NCBI RefSeq assembly: GCF_001426705.1 | Contig: NZ_LMFC01000001.1 | Coordinates: 111,450-175,449 of the forward strand | Direction of reading: 5' to 3' | Length of the DNA stretch: 64,000 nucleotides | DNA from: Cellulomonas sp. Root485 | GTDB lineage: Bacteria; Actinomycetota; Actinomycetes; Actinomycetales; Cellulomonadaceae | Shown: positions 46,601 through 54,700 of the stretch, piece by piece | Layout: the number at the start of each line of letters is the position of its first letter | Numbering within the stretch: position 1 is the first letter of the stretch | Translations under genes and position numbers: made by a program | Notes under the pieces: generated by a model | Told to the model about the DNA's origin: nothing | The model's database searches: none | What the model saw: only the letters and a program-made list of their open reading frames with translations

Positions 46601-46659
46601 CGCGGCCCGCCTCACGTCGCGCGGCCCCGCCTCACGTCCCGCGGCCCCGCCTCACGTCC
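46601..46659. repeat. Three tandem copies of a 20-bp repeat
   Basis: The unit CGCGGCCCCGCCTCACGTCC occurs at 46620-46639 and 46640-46659, with a 19-base variant at 46601-46619. The array begins 46 bp after the Fic-like stop. Nothing is known of its role. Confidence 0.8.
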
Positions 46660-46667
46660 CGCGTCCC

Positions 46668-46826
46668 GCGTCCTCGTGCGTCGAACAAGCCATGGGTGAC
46701 GTCTCGTCGCCGGTGCGCGTCACTCATGGCTTGGTCGGGGCCGCGGGCCGCGCGTCCTCTGCGTCGAAAGCCATGGGTGACGTCTCCTCGCCTGTGCGCG
46801 TCACTCATGGCTTGGTCGGGGCCGCG
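46668..46826. repeat. Two copies of a long palindromic (REP-like) element
   Basis: Copies at 46668-46745 and 46751-46826 differ at a few positions. In each, AAGCCATGGGTGACG pairs with CGTCACTCATGGCTT (46687-46701 with 46718-46732; 46768-46782 with 46799-46813) across a 16-base loop, with one G-U pair. The size, extragenic place and paired arrangement resemble REP/BIME elements. No reading frame in them looks coding. Confidence 0.8.
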
Positions 46827-46847
46827 TCCGTCGCCCCTCACGACGAA

Positions 46848-46873
46848 CGACGGCGCCCCTGGGGGCGCCGTCG
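46848..46873. terminator. Strong symmetric hairpin
   Basis: CGACGGCGCCCC (46848-46859) pairs perfectly with GGGGCGCCGTCG (46862-46873); the formal loop is two bases, so the top pairs open. It could end the HAD transcript from the right (240 bases of 3' UTR) or transcripts from the left. Confidence 0.6.
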
Positions 46874-47109
46874 CCAACAGCCGACCGGGAAGGTGATCAA
46901 GCGTGCACCGGTGTCGGTCGCGACGGGTCCAGCCCGGTCGACCTGCCCATAGGTGGGCTCTCCTGCGCGTGGGTGCCTTCTCGGTCATGCAGTTGTGACC
47001 CCTGTCGTACCGCAGTTCCCGGACGAGCGGAACCCAGGGCGACGACGCCGCAGGCCACGTCCACCCACCCGCCGGATGCTGGGACGAGTGTCCGTGATGC
47101 GGGACGAGC

Positions 47110-47916
47110 TCAGCGGCTCCGACGGCGCCGTCGCACGGCGACCCAGACGACCGCCACGGCCACCACGACGACCGTCACGACGCCCGCCGTGGCGATGCGT
47201 GCCCGGCGCGGGAACAGCGGCACCGGGCGGACGAACGACAACGTCCCCCAGCCGCGCTCGACCGCGAGCCGGCGCAGCGCGCGGTCCGGGTTCACGGCGA
47301 ACGCGTGCCCCACCGTGCCGAGCATCGGCGCGTCCGTGATCGAGTCCGAGTACGCGTAGCTGGCCTCGAGGTCGTAGCCCTCGACCGCCGCGAGGTCCCG
47401 GATGGCCGACGCCTTGTTCTCCCCGTACGCGTAGAAGTCGATCTCGCCCGTGTACCGGCCGTCGACCACGTTCATCCGGGTCGCGATGACGCGGTCCGCT
47501 CCGAGGATCGCGGCGATCGGCTCGACCACCTCGGCACCCGACGCGGACACCACCACGACGTCCCGGCCCGCGGCGTGGTGCGCCTCGATGAGCGCGACGG
47601 CCTCCGCGTAGACGGTCGGGTCGATCGACTCGTGCAACGTCTCGGCGACGATCGAGGACACCAGCGACACGTCCCAGCCCGCGACCATGCGGGACAGCTG
47701 CGCGCGCAGGCGCTCCGTCTGGTCCTCGTCGGCCCCACCCACGAGGTAGAGCAGCTGCGCGTACGCCGTGCGCAGGACGGACCGCCGCGTGAGCAGGCCC
47801 TCGGCCAGGAACGGGCGGGAGAAGGCCGTGGCGGACGACGTCGCGATGATCGTCTTGTCGAGGTCGAAGAAGGCGGCCTCGCGCGGCACGTCGTGCTGCG
47901 TCAGGTCCTCGTCCAT
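47110..47916 (-). CDS. HAD-superfamily IB phosphatase with C-terminal membrane anchor
   Basis: The 268-residue protein has HAD motif I AAFFDLDKTI (about 14-23), motif II VVVSASGAEV (about 120-130), a conserved lysine in YGENKASA, and motif IV AYSDSITDAPML (about 187-198). A single C-terminal helix and an Arg-rich tail follow. It matches the SerB-like IB family encoded beside the Tad/helicase block in actinobacteria (Rv3661-like). The substrate is unknown; phosphoserine or a lipid phosphate are the usual guesses. ATG 47916 has CGGAG 6 bp upstream. It is divergent from the pilus operon. Confidence 0.88.
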   Translation of the reverse strand: MDEDLTQHDVPREAAFFDLDKTIIATSSATAFSRPFLAEGLLTRRSVLRTAYAQLLYLVGGADEDQTERLRAQLSRMVAGWDVSLVSSIVAETLHESIDPTVYAEAVALIEAHHAAGRDVVVVSASGAEVVEPIAAILGADRVIATRMNVVDGRYTGEIDFYAYGENKASAIRDLAAVEGYDLEASYAYSDSITDAPMLGTVGHAFAVNPDRALRRLAVERGWGTLSFVRPVPLFPRRARIATAGVVTVVVVAVAVVWVAVRRRRRSR

Positions 47917-48255
47917 GCTGCTCCGGGGCGGTCGTCGTCGATGGAGGCGGGCCCGTGTCGGGGTGCCTGGCGGCTCGGCGCGAGCCTAGTGGGCGAGGCT
48001 GACAGTGCGGGGGCGAAGGGCGGGCCGGGCGGATGAGGCCGCCGTGACGGGTCGACGGGGCGTGACGACGGGCCGGTGCCCGGCAGGCCGGGCGCTGGGA
48101 GGGGTGCCCGGCCGCCCGTGCCGAGCCGCCCACAGCCCAGCGAGCCGCATCGACGTCCACCGAACGACACGGCCGTGCTCGTCGCGCCGGTGGGCCGGGG
48201 CAGTGTTCGTCGTGCGCCGGCGGTCAGGTCGGACAACGACGGAGAGGCGGTACCG
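47917..48255. other. Divergent region between HAD gene and Tad operon
   Basis: The 339 bases hold no credible gene. A -10-like TAGGCT lies on the minus strand at 47988-47983, about 65 bp before the HAD start, with no good -35. A 7-bp hairpin (GCCCGGC at 48078-48084 with 48087-48093) is present. No clear promoter for the Tad operon was found; its first gene has GGAGAGG about 8 bp before the ATG. Confidence 0.4.
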
Positions 48256-49020
48256 ATGACCCCCCTCGCCGGAGCCCGTCCCGTCCACCCGACCTGGCCG
48301 TCGGTCGCCTCGACCCCGCAGCGCGCGCTCGTCGTCGGCGTCGTCGGCGGGCGCGGTGGCGCGGGGGCGTCGACCCTCGCCGCAGCCGTCGCCCGCCACC
48401 TCGCCCGACGCACCGCGACCGCGCTCGTCGACCTGGACCGAGCGTCCGCGGGCATCGACGTGCTGCTCGGGCTCGAGGCCGCCGACGGGGTGCGCTGGCC
48501 GGACCTGGCGGACGCGCGGGGCGAGGTGTCCGGTGCCGACGTGCTCGCGCTGCTGCCGCGGTGGGGCGCGTGCGCGGTGCTGAGCGCGGACCGGGCACGA
48601 CCGGGGGCACCCGAACCGGCCGTCGTCGCCGACGTGCTGCACGCTCTGACCGCGGAGGCCGGGGCGCTCGTGCTCGACCTGGACCGCGCCGCGGTCGTCG
48701 CGGGCGAGTCGCTGGTGGGTGCGTGCGACGCGGTGCTCGTCGTGACGCCGCCGGACCTGCGCACGGTCGCCGGCGTTCTCGCGATGCGACCCCACCTCGG
48801 CCCACCGGTCGTACCGACCTGGCTGCTCGTCCGCGGCCCGGCGCCCGGAGGGCTCGGTGCGGCCGAGCTGTCGGCGGCTGTCGACCTGCCGGTCCTGATG
48901 AGCCTGCCGGCCGACCGTGGGCTGGTGCCCGCCCTCGAGCGCGGCGGGGTGCCCGACGCCGGCCGCACGGCTCGGTACGCGGCTCGCGTCGTCGCCGCAC
49001 TGCACAGGACCCTGACGTGA
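48256..49020 (+). CDS. CpaE/TadZ-like (septum-site-determining-like) protein
   Basis: The 254-residue protein is a MinD/ParA-fold ATPase-like protein of the actinobacterial CpaE homologue family (TIGR03815-type, Rv3660c/Ssd-like). The deviant Walker A reads VGGRGGAGASTLAAA (about 28-42); the usual signature and final lysines are absent, so nucleotide use is doubtful. LVDLDRASAGIDVLLGLE and the late DLDRAAVVAG keep the fold. It probably positions the pilus machine. ATG 48256 opens an operon in which each following gene overlaps the last by GTGA. Confidence 0.85.
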   Translation: MTPLAGARPVHPTWPSVASTPQRALVVGVVGGRGGAGASTLAAAVARHLARRTATALVDLDRASAGIDVLLGLEAADGVRWPDLADARGEVSGADVLALLPRWGACAVLSADRARPGAPEPAVVADVLHALTAEAGALVLDLDRAAVVAGESLVGACDAVLVVTPPDLRTVAGVLAMRPHLGPPVVPTWLLVRGPAPGGLGAAELSAAVDLPVLMSLPADRGLVPALERGGVPDAGRTARYAARVVAALHRTLT

Positions 49021-50216
49021 GCACCCTGGTCCGCGGTGTCGGGCCCGACTTCCTCGACGCGGTCCGGGCCCGGCTCGGCTCGCACGCCGCGCCCGACGGC
49101 TCCCTCGGCGTCGCCGTCGAGGCGGCGGCGCGCGACGCGGGGGCGGTGCTCGGCTCCAGTGCGTTGCGCTCGGTCACCCGGACGGTGCGTGACGAGCTCT
49201 TCGGGGCCGGTCGGCTGCAGGTGCTCCTCGACGACCCCGACGTCACCGACGTGCTGGTCAACGGTCCCCGCGACGTCTGGGTGGAGCGGGCCGGGCGCCT
49301 GGGCCGCGCGGACGTGGACCTCGGCGGCGCCGACGACGTCCGAGCGCTCGCGGTCCGGCTCGCGGCAGCGGGTGGGCAGCGACTCGACGACGCGTCCCCT
49401 GCAGTCGACGCCCGGTTGCCGGACGGCACCCGGCTGCACGCGGTGCTGCCGCCTGTGGCGGGCGCCTGCGCGCTGATCAGCCTGCGGGTGGTGCGGTCCC
49501 GCGCGTTCACCGTGGAGCAGCTCGTCGCCTCCGGGACGCTCGCACCGCCGTTGGTGCCCGTGGTCCGCGCGCTCGTCGCGACCCGGGCGAACATCCTGGT
49601 CTCCGGTGCGACGGGTTCGGGTAAGACGACCCTGCTCGCCGCACTGCTCTCGCTGGTCCCGCACGACGAACGCCTCGTGGTCGTGGAGGAGGCCGGCGAG
49701 CTCGCTCCCGCGCACCCGCACGTCGTCCGGCTGCTCGCGCGGCACGCGAACGTCGACGGCGCCGGACGCGTGGACCTGACCGACCTGGTCCGGCACGCGC
49801 TGCGCATGCGGCCCGACCGGATCGTCCTCGGGGAGTGCCGGGGCGCCGAGGTCCGGGAGGTGCTCGCCGCCCTGAACACCGGACACGACGGTGGGTGCGC
49901 CACCGTGCACGCCAACACCGCCGCTGACGTGCCCGCGCGGCTCGAGGCGCTCGCGGCGCTGGCCGGGATGTCCCGCGAGGCAGTCGCGGCGCAGGCCGCG
50001 AGCGCGTTCGACGCGGTCCTGCACCTGCGTCGCGCGGACCGACGGTACGTCTCCGAGGTCGGCGTCGTGCGACGGGCGGTGTCGGGCGAGCTCGAGGTCG
50101 CGTGCGCGATCCGCGTCGAGCCGTCGGGCGTCACCACGCCCGGACCGGCCTGGTCGGCGCTCGCGGACCGTCTCGGCCTGTCGGGCGCCCGCGCCGAGCT
50201 CAGGCCGCCGCCGTGA
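49017..50216 (+). CDS. tadA: TadA/CpaF-type secretion ATPase
   Basis: The 399-residue ATPase powers pilus assembly. It has the N-terminal domain with DDPDVTDVLVNGP near residue 72, Walker A SGATGSGKTTLLAAL at about 196-210, an Asp box VVVEEAGEL, Walker B region MRPDRIVLGECRGAE near 263-277 and the His box GGCATVHANTAADVPARLEAL. It belongs to the actinobacterial helicase/secretion neighbourhood ATPase group (TIGR03819-type). GTG 49017 overlaps the CpaE-like stop. Confidence 0.94.
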   Translation: MSTLVRGVGPDFLDAVRARLGSHAAPDGSLGVAVEAAARDAGAVLGSSALRSVTRTVRDELFGAGRLQVLLDDPDVTDVLVNGPRDVWVERAGRLGRADVDLGGADDVRALAVRLAAAGGQRLDDASPAVDARLPDGTRLHAVLPPVAGACALISLRVVRSRAFTVEQLVASGTLAPPLVPVVRALVATRANILVSGATGSGKTTLLAALLSLVPHDERLVVVEEAGELAPAHPHVVRLLARHANVDGAGRVDLTDLVRHALRMRPDRIVLGECRGAEVREVLAALNTGHDGGCATVHANTAADVPARLEALAALAGMSREAVAAQAASAFDAVLHLRRADRRYVSEVGVVRRAVSGELEVACAIRVEPSGVTTPGPAWSALADRLGLSGARAELRPPP

Positions 50217-50917
50217 GCGGTGTGGTCGGGGCGCTCGTGGCGTTGGCTGTCCTGGCGGCCGCCGGCAGCGGAGGCCGCCCGGTCGGACTCCGCGCGCGGG
50301 AACGACCGCTCGACCAGCCGGCGCGTGCGCGGTCGGTGCCCGACCTGTCGGCGGTCCTGCTCGGTGTGTGCGCTCAGCTCCGCGCGGGGGCGACGCCCGG
50401 CGAGGCCTGGTCCCGAGCGGGCGGAGGAGTACCGGTCGGCTCGGTGCCGACCCTCGACGCGCTGCTCACGGCAACCTCCCGACCTCGGTCGCGGTTCCGT
50501 CGGCGCGCTGACCCCTCCAGGCGCAGCGACGAGGGAGCGGTGCAGCGCGTCCGTGCGGCGCTGGCGGCGGCCCGGCTCTCCGACGAGCTCGGCGCACCGC
50601 TCGCGGGTGTGCTCGAACGGATCGCGTCCGCCGTCGCGGCCGACGAGGAGGCCGACGGCGAACGCCGAGCGGCCCTGGCCGGACCGCGCTCCACAGCGCA
50701 GGTGCTCGCGTGGCTCCCGCTCCTCGGCGTCGCGCTCGGCGCTCTGCTGGGCGCTGACCCCGTCGCGGTGGTCCTGTCGGGCGGTCTCGGGACGGCGTCG
50801 GCGATGCTCGGTGTGACGTTGCTCCTGCTGGGGCGCTGGTGGACGGCCACGCTCCTCAAGAGGGCGGGTCGAGCCGGCGACGACCGCGCACGCAGGTCCC
50901 CGGCGGGCGGGTCGTGA
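50213..50917 (+). CDS. tadB: TadB-like pilus assembly membrane protein
   Basis: The 234-residue protein is a reduced TadB/GspF-type platform protein. It has an N-terminal hydrophobic segment (about 3-18), a cytoplasmic helical domain with AVLLGVCAQLRAGATPGEAW and LAAARLSDELGAPLAGVLERIA, and two C-terminal helices (about 163-205). GTG 50213 overlaps the tadA stop. It pairs with the next gene to form the inner membrane platform. The identification rests on gene order and fold pattern more than on sequence motifs. Confidence 0.82.
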   Translation: MSGVVGALVALAVLAAAGSGGRPVGLRARERPLDQPARARSVPDLSAVLLGVCAQLRAGATPGEAWSRAGGGVPVGSVPTLDALLTATSRPRSRFRRRADPSRRSDEGAVQRVRAALAAARLSDELGAPLAGVLERIASAVAADEEADGERRAALAGPRSTAQVLAWLPLLGVALGALLGADPVAVVLSGGLGTASAMLGVTLLLLGRWWTATLLKRAGRAGDDRARRSPAGGS

Positions 50918-51465
50918 CCCCCGCCGTGCTTGCCGCGCTCGTCGCCCTCTCGTGCGGTGCGGCGACCAGCCCGTGGTGGTGGGTCGCCGGGGCGCCGTCC
51001 GCGCAAGAGACGTCTCGCCCGGAGGATCCCGCGCTCGCGCCCGGGCCGATGGACGCGGTGCTCCTGCTCGACCTGCTCGATGTCGCGATCGGCACCGGGG
51101 CATCCCTGCCGCGGGCATTGTCCGCAGTCGGTGCGGCCGTCGGCGGTCAGCAGGGGGACGACCTCGCGCGAGGTGGCGCCGCGTTGCTGCTGGGAGCGTC
51201 GTGGCCGTCGGCGTGGGCGGGCTCGGCACTGACGGAGGTCGTCAGTGCCCTCGAGGCGAGCTGGACCACCGGGACAGCACCCGGGCCGGCGCTGCGCGGG
51301 CGGGCGGACCAGCTGCGACGGGACCGCCGCACCCGATCCCGCACCGCTGCGGGCGCGCTCGGGGTGCAGCTCGTCCTGCCGCTCGGGCTGTGCTTCCTGC
51401 CCGCGTTCGTCCTGCTCGGGCTCGTGCCGATGCTCCTCAGCCTGGCGGGCGACCTGTTCGGGTGA
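50914..51465 (+). CDS. tadC: TadC-like pilus assembly membrane protein
   Basis: The 183-residue protein resembles TadC/GspF: an N-terminal helix (about 3-20), DAVLLLDLLDVAIGTGASLPRALSAVG, ALEASWTTGTAPGPALRGRADQLRRD, and two closely spaced C-terminal helices (about 145-180). GTG 50914 overlaps the tadB stop. The pilin genes, which usually follow at once, lie 1.9 kb further on, separated by an opposite-strand gene and repeats. Confidence 0.82.
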   Translation: MTPAVLAALVALSCGAATSPWWWVAGAPSAQETSRPEDPALAPGPMDAVLLLDLLDVAIGTGASLPRALSAVGAAVGGQQGDDLARGGAALLLGASWPSAWAGSALTEVVSALEASWTTGTAPGPALRGRADQLRRDRRTRSRTAAGALGVQLVLPLGLCFLPAFVLLGLVPMLLSLAGDLFG

Positions 51466-51695
51466 CGACGTCCGCCAGGGCGGCCGCTGCGCGTCCGTCC
51501 GCAGGGCAGCCGCCAACGGTGCCACCGCTGCCGGCGCTCTCGCTGCCACAGTTGGCGGCTGTTGCACGGGCAGCCGCGAACCGTGCCGCCGCGCTGGCGC
51601 TCTCGCCGCCACCGCCGTGGGTGTCAGGGCTGCGGCCGGGCCGTGCGCGACGTGTGGGGCTGAACGCAAGCGTGGAGCTCAAGTCGACGACGCGC

Positions 51696-52871
51696 TCACG
51701 CCCCGCTGACGATCACGAGCTCGTTGCCTTCGGGGTCGGCGACCCGCCAGCGACCCTCGGACTCGTCGAGGAGCCGGCCGCCGGCTGCGAGGGTCGTGGC
51801 GACGTGCGACGGAGCGAGGTCCGACGGCACTTCGAGCTCGACGTGGATGCGGTTGCGCTGCCGGCGCCGCTCCGTCTCTGACGTGTCGAGCTCCTGGAAC
51901 AGCAGCACCGGGTTCAGCCGGCGCGGATCGACGATGTCGGTGGCCTCGGCCCGCCGGTCGGGGACGTAGCCGAGTGCGGCGGCCCAGAACGCGCGGACCG
52001 CAACGACGTCGGCGGCGTCGAGGAAGAGCTGCGCGAAGCGCGGCAGCCCCGGGTCCGCTGTGGCCCCGAGCTCGCGGGCAGCGGTCTGGATGCTCCCGGC
52101 GAGAACGGTGAAGTCGAGATCGAGGCCGTGTGCGTCGTCCACCCACTGGTCCTTGCCGCTGTCGAGGATCACGAGGCCGGGCCGCAGGTCGACCACCAGC
52201 GGAAAGCCCACGTCGGCGGCCAGCGCGGCCGCTGCGACGGTCAGGTCACGCTGCTGTGCCACCGACGTGACGCGGTAGCACGCCATCGCGCTGAAGACCG
52301 CCTGCCAGTCGGCGGTCCCGGGCGTCTCGCTGAGTGCGTCCCCCGGCACCAGGTCGACCTCGTTGCCGTCGGCGTCGCTGTGACAGACCCCGAACGCACC
52401 GAACGCCTCACCGAGGCCGGCCTGCTCAACTGCGACGGCAGGCCGCACCACGTCGAGGTGGATGCGGTTGCGCAAGGGCCGCGGCTCCGGCGACTGCCGG
52501 ATCCGCATCGTGGGGTCGCGCCGCAACGGGTCCGCCAGACCGCCGTCCTCGGCAGGTGTGTAGTCGAGGGCGCGCTGCCAGAACGGCCTCACCACGGACG
52601 GGTCCGCGGACTCGAGCACGACGCTCAGGTGCTGCAGCAGCGCAGGGTTCGCTGCCAGCCCGAGCTCCCGCGCTGCCGCAGAGACCGCCTCGGCATGCTC
52701 GTCGGAGTCGAGCCGGACCCGCAGTCCGGTCGCGCGCAGGTCGACCAGGATCTCGGCCGACAGCTCCACGACGCGCCCGGCCAGGGCAGCCCCCTCGATC
52801 AGCGACGGCGCCTCGAACCATGCCGTCGCAACGCCGTCGACCATCCGCCAGTCCGCCCCGATCTGTGACAT
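51696..52871 (-). CDS. Duplicated dehydratase-like/VOC (glyoxalase-fold) fusion protein
   Basis: The 391-residue protein is two copies of one module. Each has a pterin-carbinolamine-dehydratase-like part (ADWRMVDGVATAWF..., ADWQAVFSAMACYRV...) followed by a glyoxalase/VOC part (VVRPFWQRALDYTP..., AVRAFWAAALGYVP..., each with RNRIH and DPEGNE or DADGNE). The histidine cluster of active dehydratases is absent in both, so catalysis of that reaction is unlikely. VOC proteins commonly bind metals, antibiotics or small ligands. It is read against the surrounding Tad genes, splitting the cluster. ATG 52871 has no strong ribosome site. Confidence 0.72.
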   Translation of the reverse strand: MSQIGADWRMVDGVATAWFEAPSLIEGAALAGRVVELSAEILVDLRATGLRVRLDSDEHAEAVSAAARELGLAANPALLQHLSVVLESADPSVVRPFWQRALDYTPAEDGGLADPLRRDPTMRIRQSPEPRPLRNRIHLDVVRPAVAVEQAGLGEAFGAFGVCHSDADGNEVDLVPGDALSETPGTADWQAVFSAMACYRVTSVAQQRDLTVAAAALAADVGFPLVVDLRPGLVILDSGKDQWVDDAHGLDLDFTVLAGSIQTAARELGATADPGLPRFAQLFLDAADVVAVRAFWAAALGYVPDRRAEATDIVDPRRLNPVLLFQELDTSETERRRQRNRIHVELEVPSDLAPSHVATTLAAGGRLLDESEGRWRVADPEGNELVIVSGA

Positions 52872-53350
52872 ACCCGGCACTGTAGGACCCGCCTCGGACA
52901 CCGCCCGTCCGGTCGGTGCTCCTGTGCCGACCGGGCCGTGGCAGGTCGCCGCTGCCGAGCGGACGGGCCGCCGCCGAACCGCGCCACTGATGCACCTCGC
53001 GGACGCGCTCGCGCAGGACGGCCCGCGTCGATCGCGACGTGCCGCACGACTGGAGTGCGCGGCTCGGACGCGCTCGCGCAGGACGGCCGCGTCGTTCGCG
53101 ACGTGCCGCACGGCTGGAGCGCGGCTCGGACGCGCTCGCGCAGGATCGCCCGCGTCGTTCGCGACGTGCCGAACTGCCGGAGCGCTACTCGGACGCGCTC
53201 GCGGGGCAACCGGCGCCGGTCGAGACGTCCACAGCCCCGTCGATCGGTGCCCGGCCCACCGATGTGTCGGGGTGCCCCCTGCGCGCCCACGCCGCCGTCG
53301 ACGCTGGCAGGGCGCCGGACAGTCCGTGGCGCGACGTGAGAGGAGAGGTC
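52872..53350. other. Gene-free region between VOC gene and Flp-like pilin
   Basis: These 479 bases include a tandem array (53001-53211) and about 140 bases leading to the pilin gene. No good promoter could be picked out, though the pilin genes need one because the opposite-strand VOC gene separates them from tadABC. GGAGAGG sits directly before the pilin ATG. Confidence 0.5.
53001..53211. repeat. Tandem repeat, three and a third copies of about 63 bp
   Basis: Units begin with GGACGCGCTCGCG at 53001, 53066, 53128 and 53191. The first three measure 65, 62 and 63 bases, and the last is cut short after about 20. Each contains GCGTCGTTCGCGACGTGCCG or a close variant. Copies differ at several positions, so the array is not recent. 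Lengths near multiples of three keep frames partly open, but no credible protein results. Confidence 0.8.
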
Positions 53351-53758
53351 ATGACGCACCACACGGTGGTTCCTGAGGCGGACCGCACGCACCCGCACGA
53401 CGACGACCCGACACCTGGCGGTGCCGCGCTGCGGTTGGTCCCACCGCTCGGTGCCGCACCGGAGGAGGCCGATCCGCCGAGCACGACCGACCAGACGAGG
53501 CCTTCGAGCGCACGGCCTGACGGTCGGCACACATCGGCCGGTCGACGTCGTCGGAGGCTCCCGCGGACCATCCTGGCGTGGCACGACCGGGGTCGGCGCG
53601 CTCGGGCCGGGCTGGCGGATGCGGGGATGGCGACCGCCGAGTACGCGATCGCGACGCTCGCGGCGGTCGGCTTCGCGGGGCTGCTCGTCGTGATCCTCAA
53701 GGGGAACGAGGTCAAGGGGCTGCTTCTCGGGATCATCCGTCAGGCGTTGTCGCTGTGA
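53351..53758 (+). CDS. Flp-like pilin (DUF4244) with long N-terminal arm
   Basis: The 135-residue protein ends in a type IVb-like pilin segment: GLADAGMATAEYAIATLAAVG. Cleavage after Gly92 would leave Met at +1, Glu at +5 (Glu97) and Tyr at +6, as in Flp pilins, followed by one hydrophobic helix and a short tail of about 20 residues. The preceding 90 residues are hydrophilic, Pro/Asp-rich and end in an Arg cluster, a much longer leader than usual. It belongs to the DUF4244 family of the actinobacterial Tad block. No prepilin peptidase gene is in the window. Confidence 0.85.
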   Translation: MTHHTVVPEADRTHPHDDDPTPGGAALRLVPPLGAAPEEADPPSTTDQTRPSSARPDGRHTSAGRRRRRLPRTILAWHDRGRRARAGLADAGMATAEYAIATLAAVGFAGLLVVILKGNEVKGLLLGIIRQALSL

Positions 53759-54105
53759 CCGCCGCGAGCCGGTGGGACCGCGGCAGCGTCACCGCCGAGC
53801 TCGCGATCGGTCTGCCCGCGGTGGTCCTCCTGCTGGTCGCGCTGCTCACGGTCGCGTCGGCGGCGATCGCGCAGACGCGGTGCACCGACGCCGCACGAGC
53901 CGGCGCGCGGGCGGCCGCCCTCGGGGAACCGGACGTCGAGGTCACGACGACGGCGCGCCGGCTGGCGGGTGCAGATGCGACGGTCGCGGTCTCCCGCGCC
54001 GACGAGTGGGTGACCGTCGCGGTGTCGTCGCCCGTGGGTCCGGCGTCGTGGGGCGGCTCACCGCTGCAGGCCCGGGCGACCGCGGTGGCTCGGGTCGAGC
54101 CGTGA
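53755..54105 (+). CDS. TadE-like pseudopilin
   Basis: The 116-residue protein has an N-terminal DRGSVTAELAIGLPAVVLLLVALL segment (about 8-31), the TadE pattern with the conserved Glu after a short leader, then TRCTDAARAGARAAALGE and a small extracytoplasmic domain. GTG 53755 overlaps the stop of the Flp-like gene. It would be a minor pilin of the same apparatus. Confidence 0.88.
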   Translation: MTAASRWDRGSVTAELAIGLPAVVLLLVALLTVASAAIAQTRCTDAARAGARAAALGEPDVEVTTTARRLAGADATVAVSRADEWVTVAVSSPVGPASWGGSPLQARATAVARVEP

Positions 54106-54476
54106 TGGTCCGGCGCCGCCGGTTCCTCGGGCGCGGGGACGACCAGGGTTCGGGCACGGTGCTGCTGCTCGCGCTCGTCGCGGTCACCCTGGTCGTCGCG
54201 GCCCTGCTCGGGCTGTTGGGCTCCGCACAGCTCGGTCGGGGCCGCGCGCAGACGGCGGCCGACCTCGGCGCGCTCGCCGCAGCGTCGCGGCTGCTGGCCG
54301 GGCAGCCCGGCGACCCGTGCCCGACCGCCGCGGAGGTCGTGCGCCGCAACGGAGCGAGGCTCTCGTCGTGCACGGACGAGGGAGCCGGTGTGGTCACCGT
54401 GCGAGTCGCAGTGCGGGGACCAGCCGGTTCCGCGACGGCGTCCGCTCGGGCCGGTCCGACGTCGGCCCGCCGGTGA
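54102..54476 (+). CDS. TadE-like minor pilin of the helicase/secretion neighbourhood
   Basis: The 124-residue protein has an Arg-rich start, the GDDQGSGTVLLLALVAVTLVV helix (about 12-32), then RGRAQTAADLGALAAASRLL and a paired-cysteine segment (DPCPTA, LSSCTDE). This is the TIGR03816-type tadE-like pattern found beside the DECH helicase in actinobacteria. Start GTG 54102 gives a GTGA overlap; ATG 54105 directly follows and is equally possible. It is the last pilin-type gene. Confidence 0.83.
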   Translation: MMVRRRRFLGRGDDQGSGTVLLLALVAVTLVVAALLGLLGSAQLGRGRAQTAADLGALAAASRLLAGQPGDPCPTAAEVVRRNGARLSSCTDEGAGVVTVRVAVRGPAGSATASARAGPTSARR

Positions 54477-54626
54477 CGGGTGGTCCCTGATCTGCTGGTG
54501 ATCACGGCACCTGATCGCCCGCGCGTACCGGTTACCAGGGCATTTGGTCCCTAGCGCGTCGACCCCGCCCGGCGGACGGTTGAGCTGGGAGGAGCCATGG
54601 GCGGACCCCGCGCGGCACGAGCAGGT

Positions 54627-54700
54627 CGCCGGCGCGCGCTCGTCCCGCGGTCCACGACCTGGCCGCCGGCGCGCGCTCGTCCCGCGGTCCACGACCTGGC
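54627..54700. repeat. Exact 37-bp tandem duplication
   Basis: The unit begins CGCCGGCGCGCGCTCG and ends CCACGACCTGGC. The two copies are identical and adjoin without a gap. Recent slippage or unequal exchange is likely. Confidence 0.85.

Larger units (their letters stand above)
46555..47109. other. Gene-free region with repeats and a strong hairpin
   Basis: These 555 bases hold no credible gene. They contain three tandem copies of a 20-bp GC-rich unit, two copies of an approximately 77-bp unit that each fold into a long hairpin, and a strong terminator-like hairpin at 46848-46873. The remaining 46874-47109 shows no repeat; read on the minus strand it would be the 3' untranslated part of the HAD gene or a separate small RNA. 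Confidence 0.6.

Noticed and set aside
46678..46896. Short frames across the palindromic repeats as small proteins
   Set aside because: They simply read the repeated hairpins, lack ribosome sites and occur on both strands.
51462..51881. Open frame starting with a GTGA overlap at the tadC stop, which could be a further pilus gene
   Set aside because: It is Ala/Pro-rich at first, then runs 186 bp antisense into the conserved end of the VOC gene, and matches no pilin or TadE pattern.
53001..53211. Possible CRISPR array
   Set aside because: Units of about 63 bp adjoin directly with no unique spacers, and no cas gene is in the window.
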